From NCBI GenBank assembly GCA_949126835.1, contig OX421499.1, positions 2,685,553 through 2,749,552 on the forward strand: a stretch of DNA of 64,000 nucleotides. The letters run 5' to 3'. Below the pieces are notes generated by a model, which was not told where the DNA came from, did not search any database, and worked only from the letters and a program-made list of their open reading frames with translations. The number at the start of each line of letters is the position of its first letter. The stretch's first letter is position 1. The position numbers and the translations under genes were made by a program. The stretch is from Anisus vortex. Lineage: Eukaryota > Mollusca > Gastropoda > Planorbidae. This document shows positions 34,801-44,329 of this stretch, one piece after another.

Positions 34801-37752
34801 TTAAGAAAGCTTTACATCCTGAAATTCTTTACAATCTTTAAAAAAAAAAAGTTATATTAATGGAAATTTTTAAAAGTAGAAAAAGAAACAAAAATGTTAT
34901 CAGTGGGTAGTCGAACCCAGGTCGCTCGCATGACGGTCGGATATTCTAACCACTAAGCTAGCCAAGACACATGTCTTGTTGTCAGCAATGTCTTGTTTCT
35001 TGGTGAATTCCAGATTTAAATACATGATACATTGATTTATACATCCGAAAAACTTTACTAATGTTAAAAGTATAATTATTAGATTTTACTTACTGAAAAC
35101 ATTTCAAGAAAGCTTTACATCCTGAAATTCTTTACAATCTTTAAAAAAAAAAAGTTGCATTAATGGAAATTTTTAAAAGTAGAAAAAGAAACAAAAATGT
35201 TATCAGTGGGTAGTCGAACCCAGGTCGCTCGCATGACGGTCGGATATTCTAACCACTAAGCTAGCCAAGACACATGTCAGAAGTGAGATCGCAAAAGTAA
35301 AATATGAGATAATAAGGTCGGGTGTCTTAAAATTAACCGATGGGGGTCAGATATGACACACAAGGACTACTTTATATATATAGATTATATTTGGGAACTG
35401 GATTTTTGCTTTTTATGGTTTAAATGTAGAATATCAAGTTCTAACAAACTGACGTTGTAGCTATTATAAATATAGTAAGGTCTGTCTTTATAGTAGTATT
35501 GGCTTTATACTTTAATCTTTGTTTTGTTATTAGTTTTCTTTTCATCAGTTAGTCTTGTTGTATGTGAATGTCAATTTTAAAGTGTGCTTGTGCGATCAGG
35601 TTGCCTGTCAGGACCAGGAGGATGAGGAAGATGAAAGTGAGGCAGAGTTTGACAGCATGCTGATTGAATCTGCGGGAGACGTCCTCCCGGTGATGGCCAG
35701 AATCATGGGCGGTGAACGCTTCCTCCCTTTCTTCACTTCTTTTGTTCAGGATTTACTGAAAAGACTGGTAAACATTTTTTTTTTCAATAGTCTTTCACCT
35801 GTTATGATCTTTTTTCTTCTTTATCTCTGTCCTTCTTTTAGGTGTCTGAAATTTTCAGTGCCAGTAAGAATCAGTTTTTATGGTCGTTATAAATGCTGAC
35901 CAAAATCTCACTAATTGTAAATTCACAGAGTTTGGTTCAGAGATAGGTCGGACCTTGACAAAATACTAGCATATAGCAATGTGAATAATAGATTGACAAC
36001 TAATCTCTCTCTCTCTTTATTTCTCCATTATCTTGTCAGGTATAACAATTAGTACAGGTGTATAATATTTCTGCTTTTGGTACTCCATGTTCAATGTCGA
36101 ACTTGTATCTTTCTCTCTATAAAACAAAACTATAGAAAGTCACCTCCTCAACGGCAGAAAAGTCATTCGCTGTGGGCACCCTGGCTGAGATCATAGAGGC
36201 CTGCGGGGCACCCGTGGGCTCGGCGTTCACCAGCGTCCTGTACCCTGTGTTCACCCGCATGACCAAAGATGAGGACGAGGAGGTGCGGAGCAACTCGGTG
36301 TTTGCCCTCGGAGTGTTGGCGGCCAACGGAGGGGACGCCATGCTTGGGTACATTTCAAAACTATTCAATTCTAACATTAACAAGATTCGTCTTTGGAAAT
36401 ATTTTGTAGTTAAGCAGTTTAGTTATCTTATCTTATATATTACTTTAAAGAAGATTATTGCGTCCTGCGCCCATCCGTGGTCTGAGTCTAGTCTTGTATC
36501 TTAATTAATGTTCTAAATGATGTTAAGTTACTTGTTTTCCTGATTTTTTCAGGCAACCCATTCCATGCCTGTTGTTGTTATACAATTGTATTTTTAAAAG
36601 AAATATATTTTCATTAAAGGCACTAAATTGCTTTTGAAGAGATTTCAAATGAAAATTGCCTACTTCATCAAAACATTTTAAAATTTCATACATAGGGAAG
36701 TTGAAGTCAAGTACCTCTTTTAGAACATTTTCGGTCAATAGGCCTAGCAGGTAAAAAAAATTGACCCTTTTTTTTTTGTTCCCCGCCTTGGCGTACAAGT
36801 GAAGTTGTGTGCCCAGTTCAATAACCAGCCGCCCTAAACTTAGCTTAAAAGGATGTCAACTGGGAATTCTGGGATAACAATAAACCCCCCCCCCCCCGAC
36901 CCTGTTGGGAAAGATCATGGTATTTTTCCCTGGATTCAAAACCAGACACAGTTTCAATGGTAACTCCAGCCTCTGTTTCAATGATAACTCCAGCCTATGT
37001 TTCAATGATAACTCCAGCCTCTGTTTCAATGATAACTCCAGCCTCGGTTTCAATGATAACTCCAGCCTCTGTTTCAATGATAACTCCAGCCTCTGTTTCA
37101 ATGATAACTCCAGTCTCTGTTTCAATGATAACTCCAGTCTCTGTTTCTAGACTTGTTGGTGGGCGGCCGAGAAAGACCAGAATCTATTTTAGTTTTGGTG
37201 GGAAATACTTTACAGACATGCCTACCGTTCCGCTTTTGGCGTATTTGTTCCGCTTTTTGATTAAAAAACACACTTTGTTACGCCGTTACGCTTTTTACTA
37301 GTTTTGTTACGCCAAATTGGAAAGTTTGGGTTTTTCATGGGTTGAAATATAGTCCGTGTCTAGGTTGATAAAACAAAGGCACAAAAAAGTCACAATGCTA
37401 TAATTATCATTACTTGGGTTTTCTGGGTTTATTAAAAGAGATATTGTGGGCTTTTATAACGTTTTTTTGCGGTATTACTCGTGTTTGGCAATTAATATTC
37501 TTTTCCTTTACTGTATTGCTAAGATTGTGAAAATGTCTAAACGTCCTGGCTCAGAAAGTTTAAATATGACTTGTTCAAATTGTAAAAGAACTAATTCAGT
37601 GTTATTGGAAGGAATATTCAGAGGAGTTTATTCAGCAAATGTGAATTTAATGTTCTTTGTAGGCCTACTAGATCTAGATCCATTGCGAATTGTCTGTGAA
37701 ACGTAAGCCTACCTACATTTTAAATCTAATAATAAATAATAGGCCTAGATTT

Positions 37753-37798
<46 letters not shown>

Positions 37799-40700
37799 TT
37801 ATAAAAGATTGTTAGATAAAGAGTGTTCCGCTTTTTTGATGAAAAATCCTCTTTTTCATCAAGATTGTTCCTCTTTTTAGTCCTTAGGGGTAGGCATGTC
37901 TGACTTTACGAGCTAAATTGCTTAGAATCACACATAGATTTTTCACTTTTAGATGCTTGTGGTTTTATAGCATGAATTGTTGTATGAATGTTGAAACCAC
38001 ATCATTGTCTTTCCAGACACTATGGAGACATTCTCAAGACATTGTTCTCGGTAATGAGCACAGAATCAAACCTCAGGGTGCTGGATAATGTGTGTGCTGC
38101 TGTGTGTCGGATGATCTGGCACAGTCAGCACAATGTGCCGCTGTCACAGGTAGGAAAACTCCCCCTGGTATAATGCTAGGTTTTAAAACCTGATTCTTCA
38201 GTTCTATCACCAACAACGATCTCCCTGTTTGAATTAATATGTATTTTTATTTTTGAGTTTGTTCATAAATTTTTACTTGAATAACAATGTTGGCTTATTT
38301 GGGGTTTTTTTGGTTCTTTTTCTGAAGTTTTATAAAATCAGTCAAGTCATTTTTCATTATTTATTACTATTAAAAATATAGAATGAGAAAAATGTTTGTA
38401 TTTATATTATGATGGAATGGTACATTTTTCTTTTCTTCATGTATGTAGGCACTTCCTGTTGTCATGCAGCTACTTCCCCTGAATGAAGACCTGGAAGAGA
38501 ATGTCACTGTGTTTGGCTGTCTGACGAAACTGTACAGAGATAATGTCCCAGAGGTACTGAGTGCATTTGTCCTTGTGGATATATTTTTCTGTAACTAGGG
38601 CTGCTGAATGAATGGACAAAATTGTGCAGAGATAATGTCCATCTTTGGTGCAATTTGTATGTTTGTCCTTGTGGACAGCCAAGTTGATTGGAAGTAAGAT
38701 GGTGGGTGATGTTAAGGCCACACTTTGGAAAATTCTACATGAATTCCATATTCAACTTTTGGATCAAGTCTTAAACTGTGGACCCAGGGCCTCACAGAGC
38801 ATCCTAAATGTGATAGCATTTATACAAATGACCATCATTATGGTTCATAATGTAATTAATCCTAATAATGATCTTGTAAACACTTATGTTGAAGTTATTC
38901 ACAGTTGTGATATATTTTAATCGATCGGCTCATTAAGATAGTCAGTGCCATTTTTCCTTTGATAATATATCTGTGTGCTAGTGTATAGCTCTCAATATTG
39001 ACATTTCTTTAAGGTACAATAAAGCATTGGCAATTGGTGTGGCTTAAAGTTTCCAGGTCACGTAACTATTAAATAGAAGCCATGATGGAGACATGGAGGA
39101 ATAAAATTGTTCCTTGCCATGTCTATTTTACACCCAAAATATAAGATATTGGTTTCCTTAAATCTTGATATTAAACTGTGAGTCTAGTCTGTCCACGAAG
39201 TAAACCAGATTTGAGGCTTTTATAGTTTTTCAATAGCTATTGTGAAACATTTCACAGCATGCCTTTTTTTTTGTTTTTAGATTGTAAGTTAAGCTAACTC
39301 TCGACATCTTGAAAATCTTCAATTAACCCTTCCGGTACCGACCTACTTCTATCAATGCTGCCTTCAGTTCCGCTATATACGTGCCCGGGATTGTAAGGGT
39401 TAAATATTCTTCACTTAGGGAACTTCTTCCATCGCATAACAGTGTTTTATATACATTTTTGGTCAAATTCTTGAAACGATGATATTTAAAGATGAAGCTT
39501 TCTCATGCCTATAGTGCCATTTGTCGCCACTATACAAAGTAAACAAACAACACATACTTTTTGTCATGTGATTGCAAATGCTCTATTGCTGCATGCTAAG
39601 AATTTGCTTCTTTTTTATTGTTCTTCTTAAACCATGATATTTTTGTTTCTTTGAATTCTTAGATAATTCCATTCATCCCCAAAATCCTGGGTGTTGCAGC
39701 CATAGTGATGAAGACAGAGAACCTCAAGGAAGGTAAGGCCCTGACATGTTTGATTTAATACTGCTGTACTGTGTAGCAACTGCTTGTTTTTTTTTTGTCT
39801 TTTCATTTCTGGGAAGCTGCGATGTTTTTCTCTTTTGCTGGTGCATTTAAAAGGTAGACTATTTTCTTTCAAATGTATCTATTGGATGATTGTTCCAACG
39901 CTGTCTGTGCCATTTAAAGATTTTAATACAGTTTACTGGAGATGATCCTTTACTTATTATCAATGTTTAATTTTGTTTTCTTATGATTAAGATTAATATC
40001 ATTAATGAAAAACTTTTGTTTTTTGTGTTTTTTTGCCCTACTCAACTATTCAAAGCTTGAGCTTGTGATGAAGTGGAAACACTTGTCTCTTTTTTCTTTT
40101 TATTTCTTTTTAGTTTTTCTTTTGTTAACTTCTAAATTTAACCTGGATGGATAGTTGTCACACTGTCTAAAAATTTAGCTGATCAATGGACTAAGTATTT
40201 CAGATTTTAGGGGAAAGATTCATTTTTTAATCTTATTCTATTCTATCAGATCTTCTCTGTCAATGTTTTTTTCACTCTTCGCTTAGTGCAAAAAATTTGT
40301 ATTTTTTTTTTAAACAAATATTTTGAAAAAGGTTCTTTTTTTTTCTTCAAGAATTAGTGTGTGCGTTATAAAAACAAAAATGTTGTTATTTAGAACTATA
40401 ACTGCTTGACTGTAATAAAAGCAGTCATATTCACTTTTGAGGCTTTTAAAAGTTAACCCTTACAGTCCCGGGCGCGTATAGAGCGGAACTGAAGGCAGCA
40501 TAGATAGAAGTAGGTCGGTACGGGAAGGGTTAAGCTTGAAAACTAGATTTCTTCTTGTATGAACCAGTCTGCATAGCTGCTCCTTCTCTTGCCGTTAAAA
40601 GCCGGACAAAAAAATTTTAGATTTGGGATTTTTTTAATGTGTGCAAACCTGTATATTTATATATATTCTCACAAGCTGCCTTCCTCACTCTCTCTCTCTC

Positions 40701-43700
40701 TCTCCCATTTCTTGACAATTTACGATGTTAATTTTTTTGTGTTTTGTTCTGAAATATTTTTTTTTGTAGATGACCCAAAAGGAAATGCATGTCCGCCGAG
40801 CGGCCGTTGTAAGAATTGTTTCATTTCACAATTGTTGTGTCTTGTTGTTTTCTTTTTCCTCGCGTATTTTCTGAGGAACATTTATATATGTCTGCATTTT
40901 TGTCATGTTGCCTTGCGCTGGCAGAACAGCAAACTGTATAGAATGTTTGACTGCACATTTATTGTGTCTTTATCTCTGTCAGAATGGTTATTTTAGAACT
41001 GTATTGTTCATATTTATTGTTACATAGAGTCCAGTTGTTGTTTTTTGGACACTCATTGCCCTTACATTTAGTTTAGTTTGTTCAACTATTCTGACTATTC
41101 ATCTGTTTGCTTTTTCTTGTACTATTTATATTTATATACTATTTTCTATTACTATTATATATAATTTATATAAACACATACAGTTTTTATTTTTATTGAA
41201 TATCAATAATTTGCTTTTAGGCTTGTAGCTAGTAGGGCATACATACCTGCCAACTTGTTCATATAAATACACATTTTTAGCAGTTCACAATTGAAACTGA
41301 AAGCATTGAATAAGATTTAAAATTAACCCGTGCTTTAAAAAAATACAGTTCTGGTGTCCAATCATTTTTTATTTGTTATTTAGCAATTGCTTTGAAAAAG
41401 CTAACTGTAGATTGGCTGCAACGCAATACTTCAGCATGAAAAGTGAAGTGTTGGCAGCTTTGATTAAACATTTGTATATGACCACTTCATATAACCAAGT
41501 GAATGTACAAACTCTGCATTTACTGTTGTTGGCGCTATTTCAGATATAGAAACACATTTTTCTTGAATTGTTTCCCTTTTTTTATCACTGTAAATTTTGA
41601 GCCATCCACTTTTTGTGTATGGCTGCATTGGTTTGTTCTGTAACAAAAGGGTTAACTTTTTTTTTTGGATTGATCATATGGTTTGGAAGGGGAGGTAAGA
41701 CTTTAGTCAGCTTTAGTCATAGGTGTCAAACTCAAAGGCCTGCGGGTTGCATGTGGCACGGCACACGGTTATAATATCCAGCCCACTAGAGATTTCATAA
41801 TATTGTTGAAAAGGGTTTTATTCCCCACTGATCAATGGATGTGCATCCAGTTCGGCCACTAAACCTTAAGTGTGACTTCAGTTTTGGTCAGCTGTGTGAT
41901 TGACACCCCTGATTTAATTGTTAGGCAGTTTTGTAGACTAGTAGCTCTGAGTATCTGAGGTGTGCAATTATTTTGACATTGGCCTATGCTGGCGTGGGGT
42001 CAGTAATGTAAGTGTAACTCAGGGGACAAGATATTAAACTTGCTAAGAACTAAGACATGACATTAGAACATTACATTTACCCTCAAATATTGTTGGCAAC
42101 AAAAACAAATTCTGATTAATATTTGTGTATTAAAAAAAAATACATTTTTAGTTTCAATTTCTTTGCCCATTTAGACAAAAATAAAACAAAATAAAATTTC
42201 TGTAAATAATTGTTTGATTACATAAAAAAAATTATTATTCTTTCAACGTGTTTCTTTTCATTGGCATCAACATTGTCTACACTGTGTCCTTATTCCTCAC
42301 CTAGGCGTAGTAATGTTTCTTTTATTCTCTACATATCTGTGCTGTGTTTATTCTGTAGTAATGTGACAACTAGTTCATCTTACTTTTAAAACTCAATATG
42401 CCAGACATTTGAGTTGCATGCAGGCTTCTGTTTCATTTGAGGGGAATCCCCCAAACTGGATACCGGTACTATATTGTTTTGTATTGTTTCTATAGCAACA
42501 TCATCTGGGTATTTAATTGTAAGCCAAGTTGTTGTTTTCAAAGTTTACATACACTTGTTATTAGGCAACAAGATGATAGGAAGAGCATTTTACTACAGCC
42601 GAACTCATTGGAATACAGTTTTTATTGCTTTTAGCTGCACAAGTTTTGCAAACTTCCCAACCTAACAGGATCTTCTAAAGTCACCAGCTGCAAATATTTG
42701 TTTTTGCCCTGCTAGTATTGTATAAGTGTCAGTGATCCAAGTCTAATGAAATACAAAGCCTATACCTTGTTCTCACTGTTGGAAGGATTTAAACATAAAG
42801 GCAAAGGCCAGTGATAAATGGGACTGTGTTATTCAGCTATGATAGGACCCCATAGAGTTGTGCGTCAATAGAGTTTCCCAGTTTCAATAAAAAGCAGTGG
42901 ATTGGATCTGGGAAACTCTTCATGTTTTATGGAAACATATCACAAGGATAGTTTTCTATTGAGCTATTGTTTTGCCATGTTTATTTGACTTTCAAAATGA
43001 CCACATTATATTCTGCTATTAACTAACCAATGCCTGGCATTTAACTAACTTGCTAAATTAACTACCACTATTTCACTTTTTTTTTGTTGGTCTAACCAGT
43101 TATGCATCTCTACATTCACTAGTCTGTTTAACATCTACACATTTTAGTTTTTTCATTCACCCATACAGATGAATTGAAACAATAGGTTTATGGGCCCCCA
43201 CTTGTTGTCCAATCAAATGTTCACCCAGAAACAAATTGTATGATATTGGTTAGCCAGCAAGACATGTTGAGGTTATTGTTCTTAAACTTTGTGATCCTTA
43301 ACCCCTTAAATACCGTGGACGGCACATTGACGTCATAAATAAAATTGAAAAAAAAAATGGTAAAAAATATGTAACGTCATCAAATGTTAATATTAAAAAC
43401 CTGCAGGTAGTTAAGGGTTAAAGCAATATTTTTCTGTTTTTTGTTTTTACACTATTTCTTTAAATTATGTTGTATAAAAGTATTCATCTAACAAGCATTA
43501 GATCATATATGAAAATGTATTAAAATTAAATATGAATATCGTGGTAAAATGCTCTTTAATTGTTTGCCATAATGTGTTTGACTGGTGTTTTAAAATTAAT
43601 TGTTTATGATTTAAATATCCACAAACATACTTTACCATTTGCATTTCTTCATAAATTTTGTATAAAAAAGAACTCATTAAATAGATTTTATTGTGAGGGA

Positions 43701-44140
43701 TACAGTCACTTCTTCAAATGTTTTATTTTCACCGTGCTTTATGAAGAAAAAAAAATAAGTGTCATGGAACATTGATTATCCAATAGTGGACTGTCACCAG
43801 GTCATGAATGTATAGTTCTACCCAACTATTGGGCTAGTGTGTGTCAATTCTATGAAAGCGAAATAATTTTTTTACGGTTCCAAATAGATAGAATGATTCC
43901 AAAATTGGAACTGATGTTCAGAATGATTTTTTTCTTAAATTTGGATGAGAATCTGATAGATATACTTTCTCTTTGCTGTTTGCAGATACTCAAGTCGTCA
44001 TAGTCCAGTTCATCCAGAGTGTGAAGGTCAAGTTCCCGGTGGAGTTTGACCAGGTGCGCTCGCAGCTGGAGGAAGAACTGGCTCGGGTGTTGGACACGTG
44101 TTTGACGCTGCAGGTCAGCATGCCAGTGACCCCCTCCTGA
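11367..44140 (+). CDS. IPO4: Importin-4 (IPO4), 29 coding exons
   Basis: Karyopherin-beta nuclear import receptor. Importin-4 carries cargo such as histones and ribosomal proteins through nuclear pores and is released by RanGTP. The 29 exons join without phase conflict or internal stop to 1084 aa (human 1081). The start ATG 11367 has A at -3 and G at +4; the stop is TGA 44138-44140. The importin N-terminal domain is near residues 24-95 (AVLLRRKIHKTKQW). HEAT-repeat helices follow throughout. Three acidic loops lie near residues 303-320, 635-656 and 809-822. Strong family blocks are DELLESEVAII, NDPDLRRCVYSLFAAIS, SVENAYLDEKEDACCALGEI and AEKSFAVGTLAEIIEACG. These match IPO4 rather than importin-5. 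A polypyrimidine-AG just before the ATG (TTTCCTTTTCAG) hints at an upstream non-coding exon. Exon coordinates are in the group entries. Confidence 0.96.
12060..12625 (+). pseudogene. L2/CR1-like LINE 3' fragment
   Basis: Degenerate relative of 2121-2870. It retains TCTGTATGGGACCCATGAAC, CTAAACCTAGAAACACT, GGGCAAAGAATAAAGTAGTA and the 3' tail GCATGGAATAGTTTGCCTGA...ACTTTAAA...AGGAGCGTCTGTAAT. IPO4 intron 1. Confidence 0.7.
12760..12960 (+). mobile_element. L2/CR1-like LINE 3' tail fragment
   Basis: A second, more decayed tail: AACAAATGCTTGGGCATGGC, ACATCATTTAAAACA and CAACCCATGGATAAG, as in the other copies. IPO4 intron 1. Confidence 0.5.
14096..14161 (+). repeat. CT-rich microsatellite
   Basis: (CT)n with TTT interruptions in IPO4 intron 4. 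Confidence 0.95.
14955..20392 (+). CDS. IPO4: IPO4 exons 5-8
   Basis: Exon 5 14955-15087, exon 6 15684-15820, exon 7 19519-19561, exon 8 20327-20392 (residues 94-220). Exon 5 encodes LDTPTNSWPALFEFLVSFTK. Exon 7 is only 43 nt (SMTDLVFYIGDAEM) and is fixed by phase on both sides. The exon 5 donor GTTGGT is non-consensus. Intron 6 (3.7 kb) contains a complete hAT-like element. Confidence 0.92.
15253..15523 (-). mobile_element. tRNA-headed SINE (family A)
   Basis: Reverse complement of the 44330-44599 element: starts AAGTAAAGTACCCTTCGG, contains CAGAGCTGGGTAGACTCAGG and ATTTGAACCCAGGACC (B box on minus), ends at the CCACCAAGCCCC head. IPO4 intron 5. Confidence 0.85.
16945..18613 (+). mobile_element. 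hAT MITE nested inside the 3.3-kb element
   Basis: Starts CAGGGGTGCCACTT, ends AGTGGCACCCACG, and is flanked on both sides by GTTTGGGG (16937-16944 and 18614-18621), a perfect 8-bp duplication. No transposase is visible inside. Confidence 0.8.
18679..19130 (+). pseudogene. Decayed hAT transposase C-terminal part
   Basis: The frame reads LREETISEFYKS, a TGA at 18741-18743, then NLPLDDQVLVNSVVVNLHER and ILEQFAKLQ. Near 19006 the frame shifts and continues as GILTIPHSSAPCERIFSMVR, the hAT dimerisation signature. One stop and one frameshift show that it is dead. Confidence 0.8.
20530..21300 (+). pseudogene. LINE RNase H and 3' region remnant
   Basis: The reading frame through 20882 contains HVVFCWVPGQAGIEGNKKAD, the RNase H motif of I/Jockey-type non-LTR elements. 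Beyond the stop, TGHTKLTHWFLL and a Cys-rich block followed by SHI-like sequence continue with frameshifts. IPO4 intron 8. Confidence 0.75.
21486..21805 (-). pseudogene. LINE ORF2 C-terminal fragment
   Basis: The minus strand encodes IKKGRLRWAGHLERM and, in another frame, LRGRPRQRWLEAIESDLQNL and AWRRKARDRPEWKKVVEQAK. This is the familiar C-terminus of non-LTR elements lacking RNase H. It contains a frameshift. IPO4 intron 8. Confidence 0.75.
21968..23592 (+). CDS. IPO4: IPO4 exons 9-14
   Basis: Exon 9 21968-22069, exon 10 22405-22488, exon 11 22642-22770, exon 12 22871-22924, exon 13 23238-23347, exon 14 23484-23592 (residues 221-416). Exon 11 carries the first acidic loop CDDEEEDDDEDEVEAESP after LFPII, and exon 12 gives VIDTMALHLPAEK. 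Both are family-typical. Exon 14 encodes DPSHLVRNSALFAVGQFSEH. Confidence 0.95.
24219..28371 (+). CDS. IPO4: IPO4 exons 15-19
   Basis: Exon 15 24219-24357, exon 16 25147-25260, exon 17 26379-26507, exon 18 27321-27444, exon 19 28260-28371 (residues 417-622). Blocks include YALEMFCENLG, ILPYLPDLMSYLLNVLRN, KELAISAIGAAANAAKDKMM and DPDLRRCVYSLFAAIS. A copy of the exon 15 end and its donor is repeated 76 bp downstream. Confidence 0.95.
24343..24510 (+). repeat. Tandem duplication of the exon 15 5' splice site
   Basis: TTTGTGAAAACCTGGGTGAG occurs at the real exon 15 end and again 76 bp downstream, followed both times by CAGTTACTCTGCCGC and CCTAGG.TGTGTTC. A third partial start (TTTGTGAAAATTG) follows at about 24493. 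Using the second donor would put an in-frame TGA right after the normal junction. Confidence 0.85.
26661..26875 (+). mobile_element. tRNA-headed SINE (family A), diverged
   Basis: Decayed head TGGGACACGGTGGCAGAGAG, then GGTGTCCCTGAGTCTACCCA and the tail GGTCCAACGGGTACTTTAG. The part after TAAAGTAAAGGCGGCTGGG is shortened. IPO4 intron 17. Confidence 0.75.
28385..28700 (+). pseudogene. LINE 3' ORF remnant
   Basis: Pieces read FQLRTGHRALNVQ and TVDHILLECPKL, the zinc-knuckle-like end of an I/Jockey-type ORF2, with frameshifts and stops. IPO4 intron 19. Confidence 0.55.
28752..29351 (+). mobile_element. TTAA-flanked (piggyBac-like) element, 600 bp
   Basis: Starts CCCGTACAGCCCCTGTCGCG and ends GGTCGGTACTTTTAGGG, with TTAA on both sides (28748-28751, 29352-29355). 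The ends resemble those of the two 73-bp elements at 39327 and 40457. Confidence 0.65.
29975..30458 (+). mobile_element. hAT-like MITE rich in CTCCTGGAA words
   Basis: Inverted ends CAGGGTTCGTACA and TGTACAAACCCTG; flanks CACCTATA and CTATTATA agree at five of eight bases. The interior repeats ACTCCTGGAAA. A related left end occurs at 63898. IPO4 intron 19. Confidence 0.65.
30512..33667 (+). CDS. IPO4: IPO4 exons 20-22
   Basis: Exon 20 30512-30621, exon 21 31645-31722, exon 22 33504-33667 (residues 623-739). Exon 20 holds the second acidic loop FDDEDLDEDENLESDGEEEN. Exon 21 holds SVENAYLDEKEDACCALGEI. The exon 20 donor GTGAGG is the first of about 14 tandem copies of itself. Intron 21 hosts a hAT MITE with perfect target duplication. 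Confidence 0.94.
30614..31075 (+). repeat. 33-bp minisatellite built from the exon 20 donor, about 14 units
   Basis: Each unit carries CTTGAAGGGTGAGGATTCTG followed by TCTGTTTATTTCT. The first seven or so bases of unit one are the last bases of IPO4 exon 20, and the GTGAGG is its 5' splice site. One unit is shortened by a few bases; some read GAAGGCTGAGG and lose the donor. Confidence 0.95.
31234..31503 (-). mobile_element. tRNA-headed SINE (family A)
   Basis: Minus-strand copy: GGTAAAGTAATCCGTCAGAC at the tail, CAGAGCTGGGTAGACTCAGG in the body, ending at a decayed head. IPO4 intron 20, just after the minisatellite. Confidence 0.8.
31957..33035 (+). mobile_element. hAT MITE, 1079 bp, perfect 8-bp duplication
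   Basis: Ends CACAGGTTCTCAACC and GAGAACCTATG, flanked by GTGTAAAC at 31949-31956 and 33036-33043. The inner edges are rich in CGCCCCC. The interior matches 47377-48404 (for example GGGAGATAATTAGCCCGTTT). No coding sequence. IPO4 intron 21. Confidence 0.88.
33790..34310 (+). repeat. GC-rich dispersed repeat, copy 2
   Basis: Shares GGGAGGAAGAGTAGACGCAA, CGTATAGTTTTGTATTTGTA and CTTGTCTAGTTTAAGAGAC with 48600-49100. IPO4 intron 22. Confidence 0.55.
34477..38553 (+). CDS. IPO4: IPO4 exons 23-27
   Basis: Exon 23 34477-34670, exon 24 35600-35767, exon 25 36136-36347, exon 26 38017-38149, exon 27 38449-38553 (residues 740-1010). Exon 24 begins VACQDQEDEEDESEAEFD, the third acidic loop, and exon 25 has AEKSFAVGTLAEI and DEEVRSNSVFALGVLAANGG. 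Exon 27 has LLPLNEDLEENVTVFGCL. The exon 23 donor GTTATA is weak. It is placed by phase and by homology (HK then VACQD). Confidence 0.93.
34681..35275 (-). repeat. 303-bp tandem duplication containing a family C SINE
   Basis: Unit one starts at 34681 and unit two at 34984, both with AGCAATGTCTTGTTTCTTGG. They are almost identical through GCTAGCCAAGACACATGTC. Read on the minus strand each unit has a tRNA-like head (GGCTAGCTTAGTGGTTAGAA, ACCTGGGTTCGACTACCC). IPO4 intron 23, starting 10 bp after exon 23. Confidence 0.85.
36425..36500 (-). mobile_element. L2-like LINE 3' tail fragment
   Basis: Minus-strand AGATTATTGCGTCC and CATCCGTGGTC words shared with 58515-58620 and 62190-62250, next to TTATCTTATCTTA. 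IPO4 intron 25. Confidence 0.5.
36957..37147 (+). repeat. 24-bp minisatellite, about 8 units
   Basis: Unit TGATAACTCCAGCCTCTG plus TTTCAA, in IPO4 intron 25. Being 24 bp, it is open in several frames on both strands. Confidence 0.95.
37213..37902 (+). mobile_element. Non-autonomous hAT-like element with 6-bp duplication
   Basis: Ends CAGACATGCCTACC and GGGTAGGCATGTCTG, flanked by ACTTTA (37207-37212 and 37903-37908). Termini match the 3.3-kb element at 16013-19300. Interior has TTCCGCTTTTT words and a 41-base T run at 37757-37797. IPO4 intron 25. Confidence 0.8.
39327..39399 (+). mobile_element. 73-bp TTAA-flanked element
   Basis: CCCTTCCGGTACCGACCTAC to CCGGGATTGTAAGGG between TTAA sites (39323-39326, 39400-39403). 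It is the reverse complement of 40457-40529. IPO4 intron 27. Confidence 0.7.
39663..44140 (+). CDS. IPO4: IPO4 exons 28-29 (C-terminus)
   Basis: Exon 28 39663-39732 (IIPFIPKILGVAAIVMKTEN) and exon 29 43986-44140, ending LARVLDTCLTLQVSMPVTPS and TGA. The 4.25-kb intron between them contains a possible 39-nt cassette exon (40770-40808), a 73-bp TTAA element and two other MITEs. Confidence 0.92.
40457..40529 (-). mobile_element. 73-bp TTAA-flanked element, inverted copy
   Basis: CCCTTACAGTCCCGGGCGCG to GTCGGTACGGGAAGGG between TTAA sites (40453-40456, 40530-40533). Same length as the 39327 copy, opposite orientation. IPO4 intron 28. Confidence 0.7.
40770..40808 (+). CDS. Candidate IPO4 cassette micro-exon (39 nt)
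   Basis: A strong pyrimidine tract and GTAG at 40766-40769, 39 bases, then donor GTAAGA. The length is a multiple of three and the phase fits between exons 28 and 29. It would insert DDPKGNACPPSGR and change D to Y at the junction, with no stop. It is GC-rich against a T-rich intron. Human IPO4 has no counterpart here as far as I recall. Speculative. Confidence 0.3.
41718..41911 (+). mobile_element. hAT-like MITE, 194 bp
   Basis: Inverted ends CATAGGTGTCAAACTC and GTGATTGACACCCCTG. Flanks GCTTTAGT and ATTTAATT are only partly similar. IPO4 intron 28. Confidence 0.6.
43302..43417 (+). mobile_element. TTAA-flanked MITE, 116 bp
   Basis: Starts CCCCTTAAATACC, ends GGTAGTTAAGGG, with TTAA at 43298-43301 and 43418-43421. 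piggyBac-like by target only. IPO4 intron 28. Confidence 0.6.
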
Positions 44141-44329
44141 GACTCTGTCCGTCAGGCGTCCAATCAGGCAAGAGGTCACCGGAAATATTTCACGAATGCC
44201 AGATAAACTGACTTAACCAAAAATTCCCCAGTAAAATTAAAATAACTTGTTCGTTTAAATTGTTTTACTTTCCAGATTTTTGTTATTAAACCAGTGAAAA
44301 TAGTTTTTCCTTTTTACACCTAAAGCTAT

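Noticed and set aside
36856..37150. Repetitive frames on both strands (QRLELSLK and MITPASVS types)
   Set aside because: Product of the 24-bp minisatellite, whose length is a multiple of three.
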